From: Phreatobacter oligotrophus
Lineage (GTDB): Bacteria > Pseudomonadota > Alphaproteobacteria > Rhizobiales > Phreatobacteraceae
Direction of reading: 5' to 3'
Assembly: GCF_003046185.1 (NCBI RefSeq)
Contig: NZ_PZZL01000001.1
Location: 725,222-789,221, forward strand
DNA: 64,000 nt
Shown here: piece after piece, positions 8,928 to 17,639 of the stretch
Layout of the letters: each line of letters starts with the position of its first letter
How positions within the stretch are numbered: the stretch's first letter is position 1
The notes under the pieces: generated by a model
What the model was told of the DNA's origin: nothing
Database searches by the model: none
Seen by the model: the letters and a program-made list of their open reading frames with translations, nothing else
Made by a program: the position numbers and the translations under genes

Positions 8928-9818
8928 TCAGCCCGGCCAGCGCGAGGCCTTGGAGACCAGGAAGTCGCGGAACACCTGCACGCGGGCGACCGACTTCAGC
9001 TCTTCCGGATAGACGAACCAGGCGTCGAGCACCGGCATCTCCTCCTCGTCGAGGATCTGCACCAGCCCCGAGCCGTCGCGGATGAGGTAGTCCGGCAGCA
9101 CGGCGATGCCGATGCCGTTCTCCACCGCCGCCACCAGGCCGGAAATGTTGTTGATCGTCATGGCGAAGGAGCGCGGCGCCATGCCGTTGCGCCCGGCGGT
9201 CGAGAGCCAGGTGACGTTCTGCATGTAGTTCGGCGCCCGCCCGCCAAAGGCGAGGATGCGGTGGCCGTCGAGTTCGGCCGCGCCCTTGGGCGTGCCGTGG
9301 CGCTTCAGGTAGTCCGACGACGCGAAGGCGTGGAACTTGATCTGGAACAGCTTGCGCTGGATCAGGTCCGGCTGCACCGGCTGGCGGACGCGGATGCCGA
9401 CATCGGCCTCGCGCATCGACAGGTCGAGCTCCTCGTCGGTGAGGATCATCTTGATCTGGATGTCGGGATAGAGGTCGAGGAATTCACCCAGACGCGGGGC
9501 GAGCCAGGCGGTGCCGAGGCCGACCGTGGTCGTGACCTTCAGCTCACCGTTTGGGCGCTCCTTCGAATCGGTGAGCTTCACCTTGGCGCTCTCGAGCTTC
9601 ATCAGCACGTCCTGCGCCGTGTGATAGAGAAGCTCGCCCTGCTCGGTGAGAACGAGACCGCGCGCATGGCGGTGGAACAGCGGTACCTTCAGGTCCTGCT
9701 CCAGCGAGGAGACCTGTCGTGACACCGCCGACTGGGAGAGCCCCAGCGTATCGGCCGCGTGGGTGAAGCTGCCGGCTGCGGCGGCGGCGTGGAAAATCCT
9801 CAGCTTGTCCCAGTCCAT
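8928..9818 (-). CDS. LysR-family transcriptional regulator
   Basis: A 296-residue LysR-type regulator. The N-terminal winged helix (about 1-60) reads DWDKLRIFHAAAAAGSFTHAADTLGLSQSAVSRQVSSLEQDL; the rest is a type 2 periplasmic-binding-protein-like effector domain. The gene lies 32 bases after trxB on the same strand, an arrangement kept in several Hyphomicrobiales, and may be cotranscribed with it. Effector and targets are unknown. The start at 9818 is the usual LysR start; the frame stays open upstream but would run into trxB. Confidence 0.92.
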   Translation of the reverse strand: MDWDKLRIFHAAAAAGSFTHAADTLGLSQSAVSRQVSSLEQDLKVPLFHRHARGLVLTEQGELLYHTAQDVLMKLESAKVKLTDSKERPNGELKVTTTVGLGTAWLAPRLGEFLDLYPDIQIKMILTDEELDLSMREADVGIRVRQPVQPDLIQRKLFQIKFHAFASSDYLKRHGTPKGAAELDGHRILAFGGRAPNYMQNVTWLSTAGRNGMAPRSFAMTINNISGLVAAVENGIGIAVLPDYLIRDGSGLVQILDEEEMPVLDAWFVYPEELKSVARVQVFRDFLVSKASRWPG

Positions 9819-9850
9819 TCTATCCCCCGGAGCCGGCTGCCTTGTGCGTC

Positions 9851-10813
9851 TTATTCTGCGGCTTGGCGGATCGTCGCGTGGTGGGCGAGGAACCGTTCTG
9901 CTTCGAGCGCGGCCATGCATCCCATGCCGGCAGCGGTGACCGCCTGCCGGTAGATGTCGTCCGTCACGTCACCCGCGGCGAAGACGCCGGGAATGTCCGT
10001 TGCGGTGGAATCGGGGGCGGTCCACAGATAGCCCGAAGGCTTCTGGCGGAGCTGCCCCTCGAAGAGCGAGACCGCCGGCGCATGGCCGATGGCAATGAAG
10101 ACGCCGTCGACCGGCAGGTCCCGCGTCTCGCCGGTCTTGACGTTGCGCAGGCGGGCGGCGGTCACGGCGGCCGGGTCGTCGCGGCCGAGGATCTCGTCCA
10201 GCGTCGAATCCCAGACCACCTCGATCTTCGGATGGGCAAAGAGGCGGTCCTGCAGGATGCGTTCGGCCTTGAAGGAGTCGCGCCGGTGAACCACGGTCAC
10301 CTTGGCGGCGAAATTGGTGAGGAACAGGGCCTCCTCGACGGCGGTGTTGCCGCCGCCGACCACCAGCACCTGCTTGTTGCGGTAGAAGAAACCGTCGCAG
10401 GTGGCGCAGGCCGAGACGCCGAAGCCGCGGAACTTCTGCTCGGACGGCAGGTCCAGCCACTTGGCCTGGGCGCCGGTGCAGATGATCAGCGCCTCGGTCT
10501 CATAGACCGCGCCGCTCTCGCAGGTGAGCCGGAATGGCCGCTGCTTCAGGTCCACCGCCGAGACATGGTCATAGACGATGCGCGTGCCGACATGGGCCGC
10601 CTGCTTCTCCATCTGCTCCATGAGCCAGGGGCCCTGGATCACATCGGCGAAGCCCGGATAGTTCTCGACGTCGGTGGTGATGGTGAGCTGGCCGCCCGGC
10701 TGGATGCCCTGGATCAGGACCGGCTTGAGCATGGCGCGGGCGGCGTAGATCGCTGCGGTGTAGCCGGCAGGACCGGACCCGATGATGACGACGCGCTCGT
10801 GCTGGATGCCCAT
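9851..10813 (-). CDS. trxB: Thioredoxin-disulfide reductase
   Basis: A 320-residue low-molecular-weight FAD/NADPH thioredoxin reductase. FAD site GSGPAGYTAAIYAARA (12-27), redox-active CATC at Cys136-Cys139, NADPH site VVGGGNTAVEEAL (151-163) with HRRDSFKA for the phosphate, and the C-terminal FAD motif GVFAAGDVTDDIYRQA. It recycles thioredoxin in the cytoplasm. The start at 10813 gives MGIQHERVVIIGSGPAG, as in homologues; an upstream in-frame codon at 10993 would add 60 residues of no known domain. Confidence 0.97.
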   Translation of the reverse strand: MGIQHERVVIIGSGPAGYTAAIYAARAMLKPVLIQGIQPGGQLTITTDVENYPGFADVIQGPWLMEQMEKQAAHVGTRIVYDHVSAVDLKQRPFRLTCESGAVYETEALIICTGAQAKWLDLPSEQKFRGFGVSACATCDGFFYRNKQVLVVGGGNTAVEEALFLTNFAAKVTVVHRRDSFKAERILQDRLFAHPKIEVVWDSTLDEILGRDDPAAVTAARLRNVKTGETRDLPVDGVFIAIGHAPAVSLFEGQLRQKPSGYLWTAPDSTATDIPGVFAAGDVTDDIYRQAVTAAGMGCMAALEAERFLAHHATIRQAAE

Positions 10814-10960
10814 GATGTCCGGCCGGGGAAGGAGGGAAAAACCGCTCTCGGATGGCCGGTAATGTGGAGTAGCTATGCACGCCACGCAAGGCTGAATGGG
10901 GCTTGTTCCCCAGACCTGCGACGAAAAGCGTTGATGGAATTCGTCAGATTTCTGAATGAG

Positions 10961-11002
10961 ACGCATCGCATGCCGATACGCGGGCCGCGACATGCGATGC
11001 GT
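10961..11002. repeat. Perfect 12-base inverted repeat downstream of the 2OG-oxygenase gene
   Basis: ACGCATCGCATG at 10961-10972 is the exact reverse complement of 10991-11002, with an 18-base spacer that can itself fold (GCGG/CCGC). It begins eight bases after the minus-strand oxygenase stop and lies in the 197-base gap before trxB. No U-tract follows on either strand, so a simple intrinsic terminator is doubtful; a protein-binding site or mRNA 3' hairpin is possible. Confidence 0.7.
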
Positions 11003-11010
11003 GAAGACCC

Positions 11011-11649
11011 TCAGGCGGCCTTGCCGGTGATCATGCGGATGAACTTCTTGAACCGGCTCGAGCGGGCGTGACGGCCCTGCTCGTGATCGACGACGGACTG
11101 GCTGGTGACCCAGTTCATCTGGATGGCGCGGCGCTTGCCGGCGAAGGGCTCATGGCCGTGCCAGGACGTGTCCGAGCGCTTGAAGATCAGCAGCGTGCCG
11201 CCATGCGGCGGGATCTCCGCGACATAGTCGTTGAGGTCGCTGCCGCTGCGCAGGATGCGCAGGCGCCCGCCATCGGCGTCCCAGTCATCGTTCATGTAGA
11301 GCAGGACGGTGATGATTTTGGTCTCGGAATCGGTGTGGATCTTACCGTCCGTGGCACGGGTATAGCCGCGCACCGTGTACATGGTCGGCCGGTTCGTCAG
11401 GTCGACGCCGAACTTCTCCTCGACGATGCGGCGGAAGGGCTCCTCGTCGAGCTCGTCCATCAGGGCCTTGAAGTCGCCGCGGATGTCGAGAACGGACGGC
11501 GGATGCGATCCCGGGCCGGGAACGTCGGGATAGTCCTTCAGGATGTCCTGCAGCCGCTCGACCTTCACGAAATTCGGCACCACGACATAGTCGTAGGGGT
11601 CGGTCTGCAAGGGCGTCGACCGAAGGCGGTCGAGATCGATCAAGCTCAT
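11011..11649 (-). CDS. 2-oxoglutarate/Fe(II)-dependent oxygenase family protein
   Basis: The 212-residue product has a double-stranded beta-helix pattern: iron ligands H105 and D107 in KIHTDSETK, the distal His within SWHGHEPF (164-166), and the 2-oxoglutarate-binding Arg in GKRRAIQMNWV (about 173-174). Related proteins are annotated as 2OG-Fe(II) oxygenase superfamily, prolyl-4-hydroxylase-like. The C-terminal tail ending in RFKKFIRMITGKAA is basic. Substrate unknown; neighbours on both sides (trxB and an Lrp-type regulator) give no clear pathway. Confidence 0.75.
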   Translation of the reverse strand: MSLIDLDRLRSTPLQTDPYDYVVVPNFVKVERLQDILKDYPDVPGPGSHPPSVLDIRGDFKALMDELDEEPFRRIVEEKFGVDLTNRPTMYTVRGYTRATDGKIHTDSETKIITVLLYMNDDWDADGGRLRILRSGSDLNDYVAEIPPHGGTLLIFKRSDTSWHGHEPFAGKRRAIQMNWVTSQSVVDHEQGRHARSSRFKKFIRMITGKAA

Positions 11650-11858
11650 GGCAAGCCTCTGAAAATCAGTCGTCGCAAAAAACAGCGCGGATGATGGTCA
11701 ACGCGCGGCACGGGCAAAAGTCACAAGCCGCACGTTGGCCCCTATACGCAACCCCTATCACGTGGGGCAGGGTTGCGGCGAAATTTTGTTGCGCGGGCAG
11801 GGGGGCTGCGCTATCCGGCTGGCAAGCCCCGCCGCTCGCCAAACCGGAGACGCGCCCC

Positions 11859-12338
11859 GTGAAGGCACGCCTTGACGCCATCGACTGGAAGATCCTGAGG
11901 GAGCTCCAGGCCGACGGCCGGATGACCAATGTCGAGCTGGCAAGCCGCGTCGGCATTTCCGCACCGCCATGCCTGCGGCGCGTCAGGGCCCTTGAGGAAA
12001 TGGGCGTCATCCGCGGCTACCGTGCGCTGCTGGCGGCCGAGCGCCTCGGCTACGGCGTCACCGTTTTCGCCATGGTCCATCTCGCCAGCCAGGCCGAGGC
12101 CGACCTCAACGCCTTCGCCGAGAAGGTGCGGCACTGGCCGGTCATCCGCGAGTGCCACACGGTCTCCGGCGATTTCGACTTCGTGATGAAATGCGTCGCC
12201 CCTGACCTCGCGAGCTTCCAGCATTTCGTCGGTGAGCTGACCGCGACGCCCAATGTGCGCAATGTCCGCACTGTCCTGACCCTCGGCCAGGTCAAGGACG
12301 AGGCCGCGGTGCCGCTCGAGATTCCGCCGGCCGACTGA
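11859..12338 (+). CDS. Lrp/AsnC-family transcriptional regulator
   Basis: A 159-residue feast/famine regulator: N-terminal helix-turn-helix (LDAIDWKILRELQADGRMTNVELASRVGISAPPCLRRVRALE) and C-terminal RAM/ligand-binding domain ending near NVRTVLTLGQVKDE. GTG at 11859 is chosen over an upstream codon at 11691 because GGAGA sits about eight bases before it and because homologues start just before LDAIDWKIL. Such regulators usually respond to amino acids. It is divergent from the 2OG-oxygenase gene and 26 bases before an alpha/beta hydrolase, with which it may form an operon. Confidence 0.9.
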   Translation: MKARLDAIDWKILRELQADGRMTNVELASRVGISAPPCLRRVRALEEMGVIRGYRALLAAERLGYGVTVFAMVHLASQAEADLNAFAEKVRHWPVIRECHTVSGDFDFVMKCVAPDLASFQHFVGELTATPNVRNVRTVLTLGQVKDEAAVPLEIPPAD

Positions 12339-12364
12339 CGGCCAGAAACCGCAAGGCGGCCCGC

Positions 12365-13267
12365 ATGTCCGACATTTTCCCAACGGCCGCCCGCCGGTCC
12401 GACCTCGCTATGGACGATGGCGCCCTGTCCGTCCTGCGCTGGGGGCGCCAGGACGGCGCGCCCGACCTGATCTTCCTGCACGCGACCGGCTTCAACGCGC
12501 TGACCTACGACCCGCTGCTGGCGCCGCTGGCTGAGACCACCGCCATCGCCGCGATCGACCAGCGCGGCCACGGCCTCTCGACCCTTCCTGCCGATCCCGC
12601 CGGCCTGATCGACTGGTGGCCCTACGCCCGGGACATCATCGCGGTGCTTGATCGCTGGGTGCCGGAGGGGGCGCCGCCGGTCGTGCTCGCCGGCCACTCT
12701 ATGGGCGGCATGGTGTCGCTCCTCGCCGCCAGCCAGCGACCCAGGGCGGTGAGGGGGCTGGTGCTGCTCGATCCCGTCTTCATGCCGCCGGCCGTGCGGC
12801 TCGCCCTCTACACCCCCTGGGGCAGGGCCCGGTCGCGCCGCTTCGGCCTCGCCGTCGGCGCCGCCAAGCGCCGCCCGGTCTTCCCGTCCAAGGCCGAGGC
12901 GCTGGCGACCTACCGCACCCGCAAGGCCTTCTCGACCTGGACCCCCGGGTTCCTGGAGGCCTATGTCGAGGGCGGCTTCGTCGATGACCCCGAGGGCGTG
13001 CGCCTCGCCTGCAACCCGGCCTGGGAATCCGCGACCTTCTCGGCCCAGCGCCACGCGTCCTGGAAAGCGCTGAAGAGCGTCCCCATGCCGGTCCATATCC
13101 TCGCCGCCGGCAGCGGCTCCACCGTGGTCGGTGGCGCGGCCAAGGTCGTGCGCGTCGCCCCACGGACTGTCGCCGAGACCCTGGATCCGCAGACCACGCA
13201 CTTCTTCCCGATGGAGCGCCCCGACCTGGTGCGCGAGCGAATCGCCGCCATGCTCGCGAAGTCGTGA
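12365..13267 (+). CDS. Alpha/beta hydrolase
   Basis: A 300-residue alpha/beta-fold hydrolase. The nucleophile elbow AGHSMGGM places Ser112; the oxyanion strand is FLHATGFNA and the DQRGHGLS block follows. The C-terminal TTHFFPMERPDLV supplies the likely catalytic His. No signal peptide. Substrate cannot be inferred from sequence; esterase, epoxide-hydrolase-like or haloperoxidase-type activity are all possible. It follows the Lrp-type regulator by 26 bases. Confidence 0.85.
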   Translation: MSDIFPTAARRSDLAMDDGALSVLRWGRQDGAPDLIFLHATGFNALTYDPLLAPLAETTAIAAIDQRGHGLSTLPADPAGLIDWWPYARDIIAVLDRWVPEGAPPVVLAGHSMGGMVSLLAASQRPRAVRGLVLLDPVFMPPAVRLALYTPWGRARSRRFGLAVGAAKRRPVFPSKAEALATYRTRKAFSTWTPGFLEAYVEGGFVDDPEGVRLACNPAWESATFSAQRHASWKALKSVPMPVHILAAGSGSTVVGGAAKVVRVAPRTVAETLDPQTTHFFPMERPDLVRERIAAMLAKS

Positions 13268-13402
13268 GCGCGATCAGCGGGACGTGATTGGCGTGTTCAG
13301 GGTTTGGTGACCATAAGCGGGTATCGGCTTGTCGCAGTGCAGCACGTCGTCTGCCCGAAATCCCTGCTTCCTGCCCGTCCCCTGTCTCCATTCACGGCCT
13401 TC

Positions 13403-14599
13403 ATGTCCAGTCCGCTCGGCCTCGGTTCCTGGTTCTGGCTCGGTGCGTCGCCCGCGGGCGCCGTGCGCGTGGAGCGTGACCTGCGCGTGGACGTCTTCCG
13501 CGGCCTCGCCCTGCTGGTCATCTTCATCGACCATGTCGCCGGCAATGTGCTGATCCGCCTGACGCCCTCGTCCATGGGCTTCTCCGATGCGGCGGAGGCC
13601 TTCGTCCTGCTCGCCGGCTTCTCCGCCGCGCTCGCCTATGGCGGCGTGATGGACCGGCGCGGCTGGCTCACCGGCACCGCGCAGGTCGTGGCGCGCATCT
13701 GGAAGCTCTACCTCGCCCATCTCGGCCTCTTCGTCTTCACCGCCGTGGCGGTGGCCTTCATGGCCGTGCGGTTCGGCAACCCGCTCTATTACGAGCACGT
13801 GGCCATCCTGCCCTTCTTCCAGGACCCGGCGACGACCATCCTCCAGACGGTCGCCCTTTTGTTCCTGCCGAACTATCTCGACATCCTGCCGCTCTACGTG
13901 CTGCTGCTGGCCATGCTGCCGCTGCTCTGGGTGCTCGCCCGGATGGCGCCGGCCCTGGCCATGGCGGTGTCGGTCGGCCTCTACGCCGCCGCCTGGGAGT
14001 TCGGCTGGGCCCTGCCCAACCTGTCGACCGGCGGCAGCTGGTTCTTCAACCCCTTCGCCTGGCAGCTGATCTTCACGATCGGCGTCGTCGCCGGCCATGG
14101 CCTGCTGAGCGGCGTTGCCCTGCCGCGCTCGCCGCTGCTGACCCTCGCCGCGGTCGGCGTCGTCGGCTTCGGTCTCGTCAGTGCGGCGCCCTGGGCGGCC
14201 ATTCCCGGCTTCGAGGCCGTTGTCCTGCCCGACGAGTGGCGCCTCGACCTCGACAAGACCAATCTGTCGCTGTGGCGCCTCGCCCATGCCCTGTCGCTGG
14301 CCTACCTCATCGCCGCCCATGTGCCGCGCGATGCCGGCTGGCTGCGCACCGGCGCCGGCGCGATGCTGGAGCGGGCCGGCCGCCATTCGCTGCCGCTCTT
14401 CTGCTCCGGCGTGATCCTGTCGCTGCTCGGCACCTTCGCGCTCACCGAGATCGGGCGCGGCTGGGCCATGCAACTTGCTGTCAACGTCGTTGGCATCGGC
14501 AGCTTGCTCCTGATGGCCAGTGTGCTTGAATGGTATCGCGGCGCCACGGCCAAGGCGTCCGCCCCCGGAACAACGGCAGGCGAGGTGAAGACGGCGTGA
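13403..14599 (+). CDS. opgC: OpgC-family membrane acyltransferase
   Basis: A 398-residue integral membrane protein with about ten hydrophobic helices and the OpgC N-terminal block ERDLRVDVFRGLALLVIFIDHVAGN, followed by SDAAEAFVLLAGFSAALAYGG. OpgC adds succinyl groups to osmoregulated periplasmic glucans. The start at 13403 is tentative: the frame is open from 13304 but the extra residues lack hydrophobic or domain character. The stop overlaps or abuts a secreted SGNH hydrolase gene, suggesting that the two act on the same glycan. Confidence 0.85.
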   Translation: MSSPLGLGSWFWLGASPAGAVRVERDLRVDVFRGLALLVIFIDHVAGNVLIRLTPSSMGFSDAAEAFVLLAGFSAALAYGGVMDRRGWLTGTAQVVARIWKLYLAHLGLFVFTAVAVAFMAVRFGNPLYYEHVAILPFFQDPATTILQTVALLFLPNYLDILPLYVLLLAMLPLLWVLARMAPALAMAVSVGLYAAAWEFGWALPNLSTGGSWFFNPFAWQLIFTIGVVAGHGLLSGVALPRSPLLTLAAVGVVGFGLVSAAPWAAIPGFEAVVLPDEWRLDLDKTNLSLWRLAHALSLAYLIAAHVPRDAGWLRTGAGAMLERAGRHSLPLFCSGVILSLLGTFALTEIGRGWAMQLAVNVVGIGSLLLMASVLEWYRGATAKASAPGTTAGEVKTA

Positions 14600-14601
14600 G
14601 G

Positions 14602-15390
14602 ATGTTGGACAGGCTAGTGCGGCTCGCCGCGTCGGGCCTCATCCTCGCTGGCGCAGCCACCGCCGCCGGCGCCAGCGAACTGCGCGCCGACACCGCCTGT
14701 ACCGTCGCCCGCGAGATGCGTGGCTTTGCCGGGGACCTCGCGGCCTCCCGCAGCCTCATCGCCGATGGCGGCAAGCTCACCGTGGTGGCGCTGGGCTCGT
14801 CGTCGACCTTCGGCGTCGGTTCCTCCAGCCAGGACCGCACCTATCCTGCCATTCTCCGCCAGGAGCTGGGACGCCTGCTCCCCGGCCACCAGATCGAGGT
14901 GGTCAATGCCGGTATCGCCGGCAATTCGGCCCACCAGATGTACCAGCGCATCGATGACGATGTGCTTGGCGAGGAGCCGAAGCTTGTCATCTGGCAGACC
15001 GGCATTTTCGACGCCATCAACGATGTCGGCATCGACCGCTTCAAGCGCATCCTGCGCAAGGGCATCGCCAAGCTGCGCGAGGCCGGCGTCGACGTGGTCC
15101 TGATGGACCAGATCCCGCTGCCGCGCATGGAGCGCTTCCCCAGCTACCCCGCCTATGTCGCCGCCCTCCACGAGGTCGCCGTCGAGACCGGCACGCCGGT
15201 CTTCCGCCGCAACGACATGGTGGCGATGCTCCTCGGCGAAGGGCGGCTGCGCCCCGAGGAGGTCCTGCCGGCCGAGGGCCAGCAGCACCAGGTCGATGCC
15301 AGCTACTACTGCGTTGGCGTGAACCTCGCCCGCACGCTGGCCGAGAAGCTGTCGCCCCGCGCCGTTCCGGAAGTCGCCGTCACCCGCTAG
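14602..15390 (+). CDS. Secreted SGNH/GDSL-family hydrolase
   Basis: A 262-residue protein with an N-terminal signal peptide (MLDRLVRLAASGLILAGAAT) and an SGNH fold: block I VVALGSSSTFGVGSSS with the Ser nucleophile in GSSST, block III-like GIAGNSAHQM carrying the Asn, and a C-terminal Asp/His region near QQHQVDASYYCVGVNLA. Likely a periplasmic esterase or deacylase. GTG at 14596 would overlap the opgC stop as GTGA and sits eight bases from GAGGTG, so it is an equally good start. Coupling to opgC suggests removal or exchange of acyl groups on periplasmic glucan; this is inference. Confidence 0.8.
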   Translation: MLDRLVRLAASGLILAGAATAAGASELRADTACTVAREMRGFAGDLAASRSLIADGGKLTVVALGSSSTFGVGSSSQDRTYPAILRQELGRLLPGHQIEVVNAGIAGNSAHQMYQRIDDDVLGEEPKLVIWQTGIFDAINDVGIDRFKRILRKGIAKLREAGVDVVLMDQIPLPRMERFPSYPAYVAALHEVAVETGTPVFRRNDMVAMLLGEGRLRPEEVLPAEGQQHQVDASYYCVGVNLARTLAEKLSPRAVPEVAVTR

Positions 15391-15398
15391 AGCCGCCG

Positions 15399-16733
15399 TC
15401 AGGCGACCGGCAAGGTCACCCGGACCGTGAAGCCCTGTGGCTTGCGGTCCGTGAAGCTGATCGTGCCGCCATGCGCCTCGATGATGGCGCGGGTGATCGA
15501 CAGGCCCAGGCCGAAGCCGTCGGCGTCATTCATGGTGCGCGCCTCGTCGCCCCGCACGAAGGGCTGGAGCATGGCCTCGCGCCGATCGACGGCAATGCCC
15601 GGACCCTGGTCGCTGACCTCGACCACGGCGCTGTCGCCGACACGGAAGAGAGCGATGGCGGCGGTCTCGCCATATTTGAGGGCGTTGTCGACGATGTTGG
15701 TGACGGCGCGGTCGATGTCGAGGGCCCTGCCGCGCACGGCAAGGCGGCCCGTCTCCACCATGGTCACGGGTTTGCCGATGTCCTGGTAGCGGTCGGCAAT
15801 CGTCTGCAGGAGGCTATGGAGATCGAAGGGCGCGGTCTGTCCGGTCCCGCGGCCATCGCGCAGATGGGTGAGGGCGCTCTGCACCATGGCATCCATCTGC
15901 TCGAGGTCGGCGAGCATCCGCTGCCTCTCGGGCGAGTCCTCCAGCATGTCGGCGCGCAGGCGCAGCCGGGTGATCGGCGTGCGCAGGTCGTGACCGACCG
16001 CGGCAAGAGTGCGCGTGCGATCCTCCAGGAGGCGCGTGATGCGCTCCTGCATCCGGTTGATGGCCTTGGCGACCGTGCGGATCTCGCGCGGCCCGGTTTC
16101 GGGGAGGGGCGAGGGGGCCTCATCCCGGCCATAGGCTTCCACGGTCGTTTCCATGGCCCGGAGGGGGCGAAGGAGAAACAGGACCGTCCACGTGCCGAGG
16201 AGGCTGAGGATCAGCAGGAGGAAGATGCCGGTTCCGATCACCGCCCCGCCGAACCCCGGAGGCCCGCCTGGTGGCTGGTCGAAGGGCAGTGTCACCGCCA
16301 CTACCGTCCCGTCGCTGAGGGTGACCGGGATCCTGACGCGTCGTGGCTCGTCGCTTTGCTCCGGTTCGGCCACCGCCAGACTGCCGCGCAGCAGGCGGCG
16401 CAGGTGGTGAGCCCTCGGATCGCGGGCATAAGGCGTCTCAGCCGTGCGTGCCGCCGGATAGGTGAAGCTGAGGCCGGGCGAGACCTGCCCCATCCGGGCG
16501 ATGAGGGACGCCCGGTCGGCCATCGGCGCGGCATCGAGCATCTGCAGGAAGCCCGCAACGCGGCCCGTGGTCTCGGCCGGATGCTCGGGAGGCGGGCCCC
16601 CGCGGATCGAGACGACAGTGATGTAGACCGCCGCGTGGAGCAACAGCACCGAGACCACAACCAGCAGCGCGATCTGCGTCGCGATCCGGTCGGGCAGCAG
16701 GCGTGTCCAGAACCGGCCGCCCTCGCGCGCCAT
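15399..16733 (-). CDS. Two-component sensor histidine kinase
   Basis: A 444-residue membrane kinase. An N-terminal transmembrane helix (QIALLVVVSVLLLHAAVYI), a periplasmic loop of about 110 residues, a second helix (GTGIFLLLILSLLGTWTVLFLL), HAMP, then an H box AAVGHDLRTPITRLRLRADM, N box IVDNALKYGE and G boxes DQGPGIAVD and GFGLGLSI. The start overlaps the response-regulator stop as TGATG (GTG at 16736 is an alternative), so the pair is coupled. The architecture resembles EnvZ-like kinases. The signal is unknown. Confidence 0.9.
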   Translation of the reverse strand: MAREGGRFWTRLLPDRIATQIALLVVVSVLLLHAAVYITVVSIRGGPPPEHPAETTGRVAGFLQMLDAAPMADRASLIARMGQVSPGLSFTYPAARTAETPYARDPRAHHLRRLLRGSLAVAEPEQSDEPRRVRIPVTLSDGTVVAVTLPFDQPPGGPPGFGGAVIGTGIFLLLILSLLGTWTVLFLLRPLRAMETTVEAYGRDEAPSPLPETGPREIRTVAKAINRMQERITRLLEDRTRTLAAVGHDLRTPITRLRLRADMLEDSPERQRMLADLEQMDAMVQSALTHLRDGRGTGQTAPFDLHSLLQTIADRYQDIGKPVTMVETGRLAVRGRALDIDRAVTNIVDNALKYGETAAIALFRVGDSAVVEVSDQGPGIAVDRREAMLQPFVRGDEARTMNDADGFGLGLSITRAIIEAHGGTISFTDRKPQGFTVRVTLPVA

Positions 16734-17452
16734 CACGAGGCCTCGACGTCCGGGGTGAACATGTAGCCGCCCGAGCGCACCGTCTTGATGAAGTCCGGCC
16801 GCTGCGGGTCGGCCTCGATCTTGCGCCTGAGGCGGACCACAAGGATGTCGATGCTGCGCTCGTTCGGCCCGGCGGCGCGGCCCTGGGTCAGGTCGATGAG
16901 CTGGTCGCGGCTGAGCACGCGGCCGGGCCGCTGGCAGAGCACCCGCAACAGGTCGAACTCGCCATCGGTGACGGAGACGCGGGCTCCGGCCGGGTCCGTC
17001 AGGGTGCGCCGCAGCGCATCGAGGCTCCAGCCATGGAAACGGAAGATGTGGGCGGCATCCGCGGGCATCGTCTCCGCCGGCCCCGACGTCCGGCGCATCA
17101 CCGCCCGCACCCGCGCCAGAAGCTCGCGCGCTGCGAAGGGCTTTACCAGGTAGTCGTCGGCGCCGATCTCGAGGCCGATCACCCGGTCAACCTCCTCGCC
17201 CTTGGCCGAGACCATGATGATGGGGATCTGCCGCTGCGCGCGCAGGCGGCGGCAGATCGACAGACCGTCCTCCTGCGGCAGCATCACGTCGAGGATGACG
17301 AGGTCGATGCGGCTGTCGGCAAGGATCCGGTCCATCTCGCGGCCATCGCTGGCGGTGGAGACGCGGAACTCGTTGGCCTTGAGCAGACGCGCCATGAGGG
17401 CGCGAATCTCGCGGTCGTCCTCGACGATCAGGATGTGGGGCTCGGTGGACAT
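16733..17452 (-). CDS. OmpR-family response regulator
   Basis: A 239-residue regulator with receiver domain (acidic E11-D13, phospho-acceptor D55 in LVILDVMLP, K104 in YLVKPF) and a winged-helix domain with DGEFDLLRVLCQRPGRVLSRDQL and the final KTVRSGGYMFTP. First gene of the pair with the kinase. The start at 17452 is the receiver boundary; the frame is open to 17545 but that segment lies in the divergent promoter region. It is divergent from the Gly/Pro-rich protein at 17640, a plausible target. Confidence 0.92.
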   Translation of the reverse strand: MSTEPHILIVEDDREIRALMARLLKANEFRVSTASDGREMDRILADSRIDLVILDVMLPQEDGLSICRRLRAQRQIPIIMVSAKGEEVDRVIGLEIGADDYLVKPFAARELLARVRAVMRRTSGPAETMPADAAHIFRFHGWSLDALRRTLTDPAGARVSVTDGEFDLLRVLCQRPGRVLSRDQLIDLTQGRAAGPNERSIDILVVRLRRKIEADPQRPDFIKTVRSGGYMFTPDVEAS

Positions 17453-17484
17453 GGGCCGAGGATTAGGGGAGCTGGGCGGTGCCG

Positions 17485-17514
17485 GGAAACGCAAAATTGT
17501 TTCCGTCTGTTTCA
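17485..17514. promoter_or_regulatory. Candidate operator: GTTTC boxes between response regulator and divergent gene
   Basis: GGAAAC (17485-17490) and GTTTCC (17499-17504) form an inverted repeat with 8-base spacer; GTTTC recurs at 17509 (10 bases after 17499) and its complement GAAAC at 17538-17542. Ten-base direct spacing is typical of OmpR-family sites, and the position suits control of both divergent genes. Prediction only. Confidence 0.35.
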
Positions 17515-17639
17515 CGTGACGGGATGGGAAATCAACTGAAACCAAGTGATACGTGCGAATAACGCCTCGTTAAGGCTGCGGGCGCGTCCTCGTGGGTGTC
17601 AGCGTAACCCCTGCCACCGCCATCCACAGGAGGCCTCCC

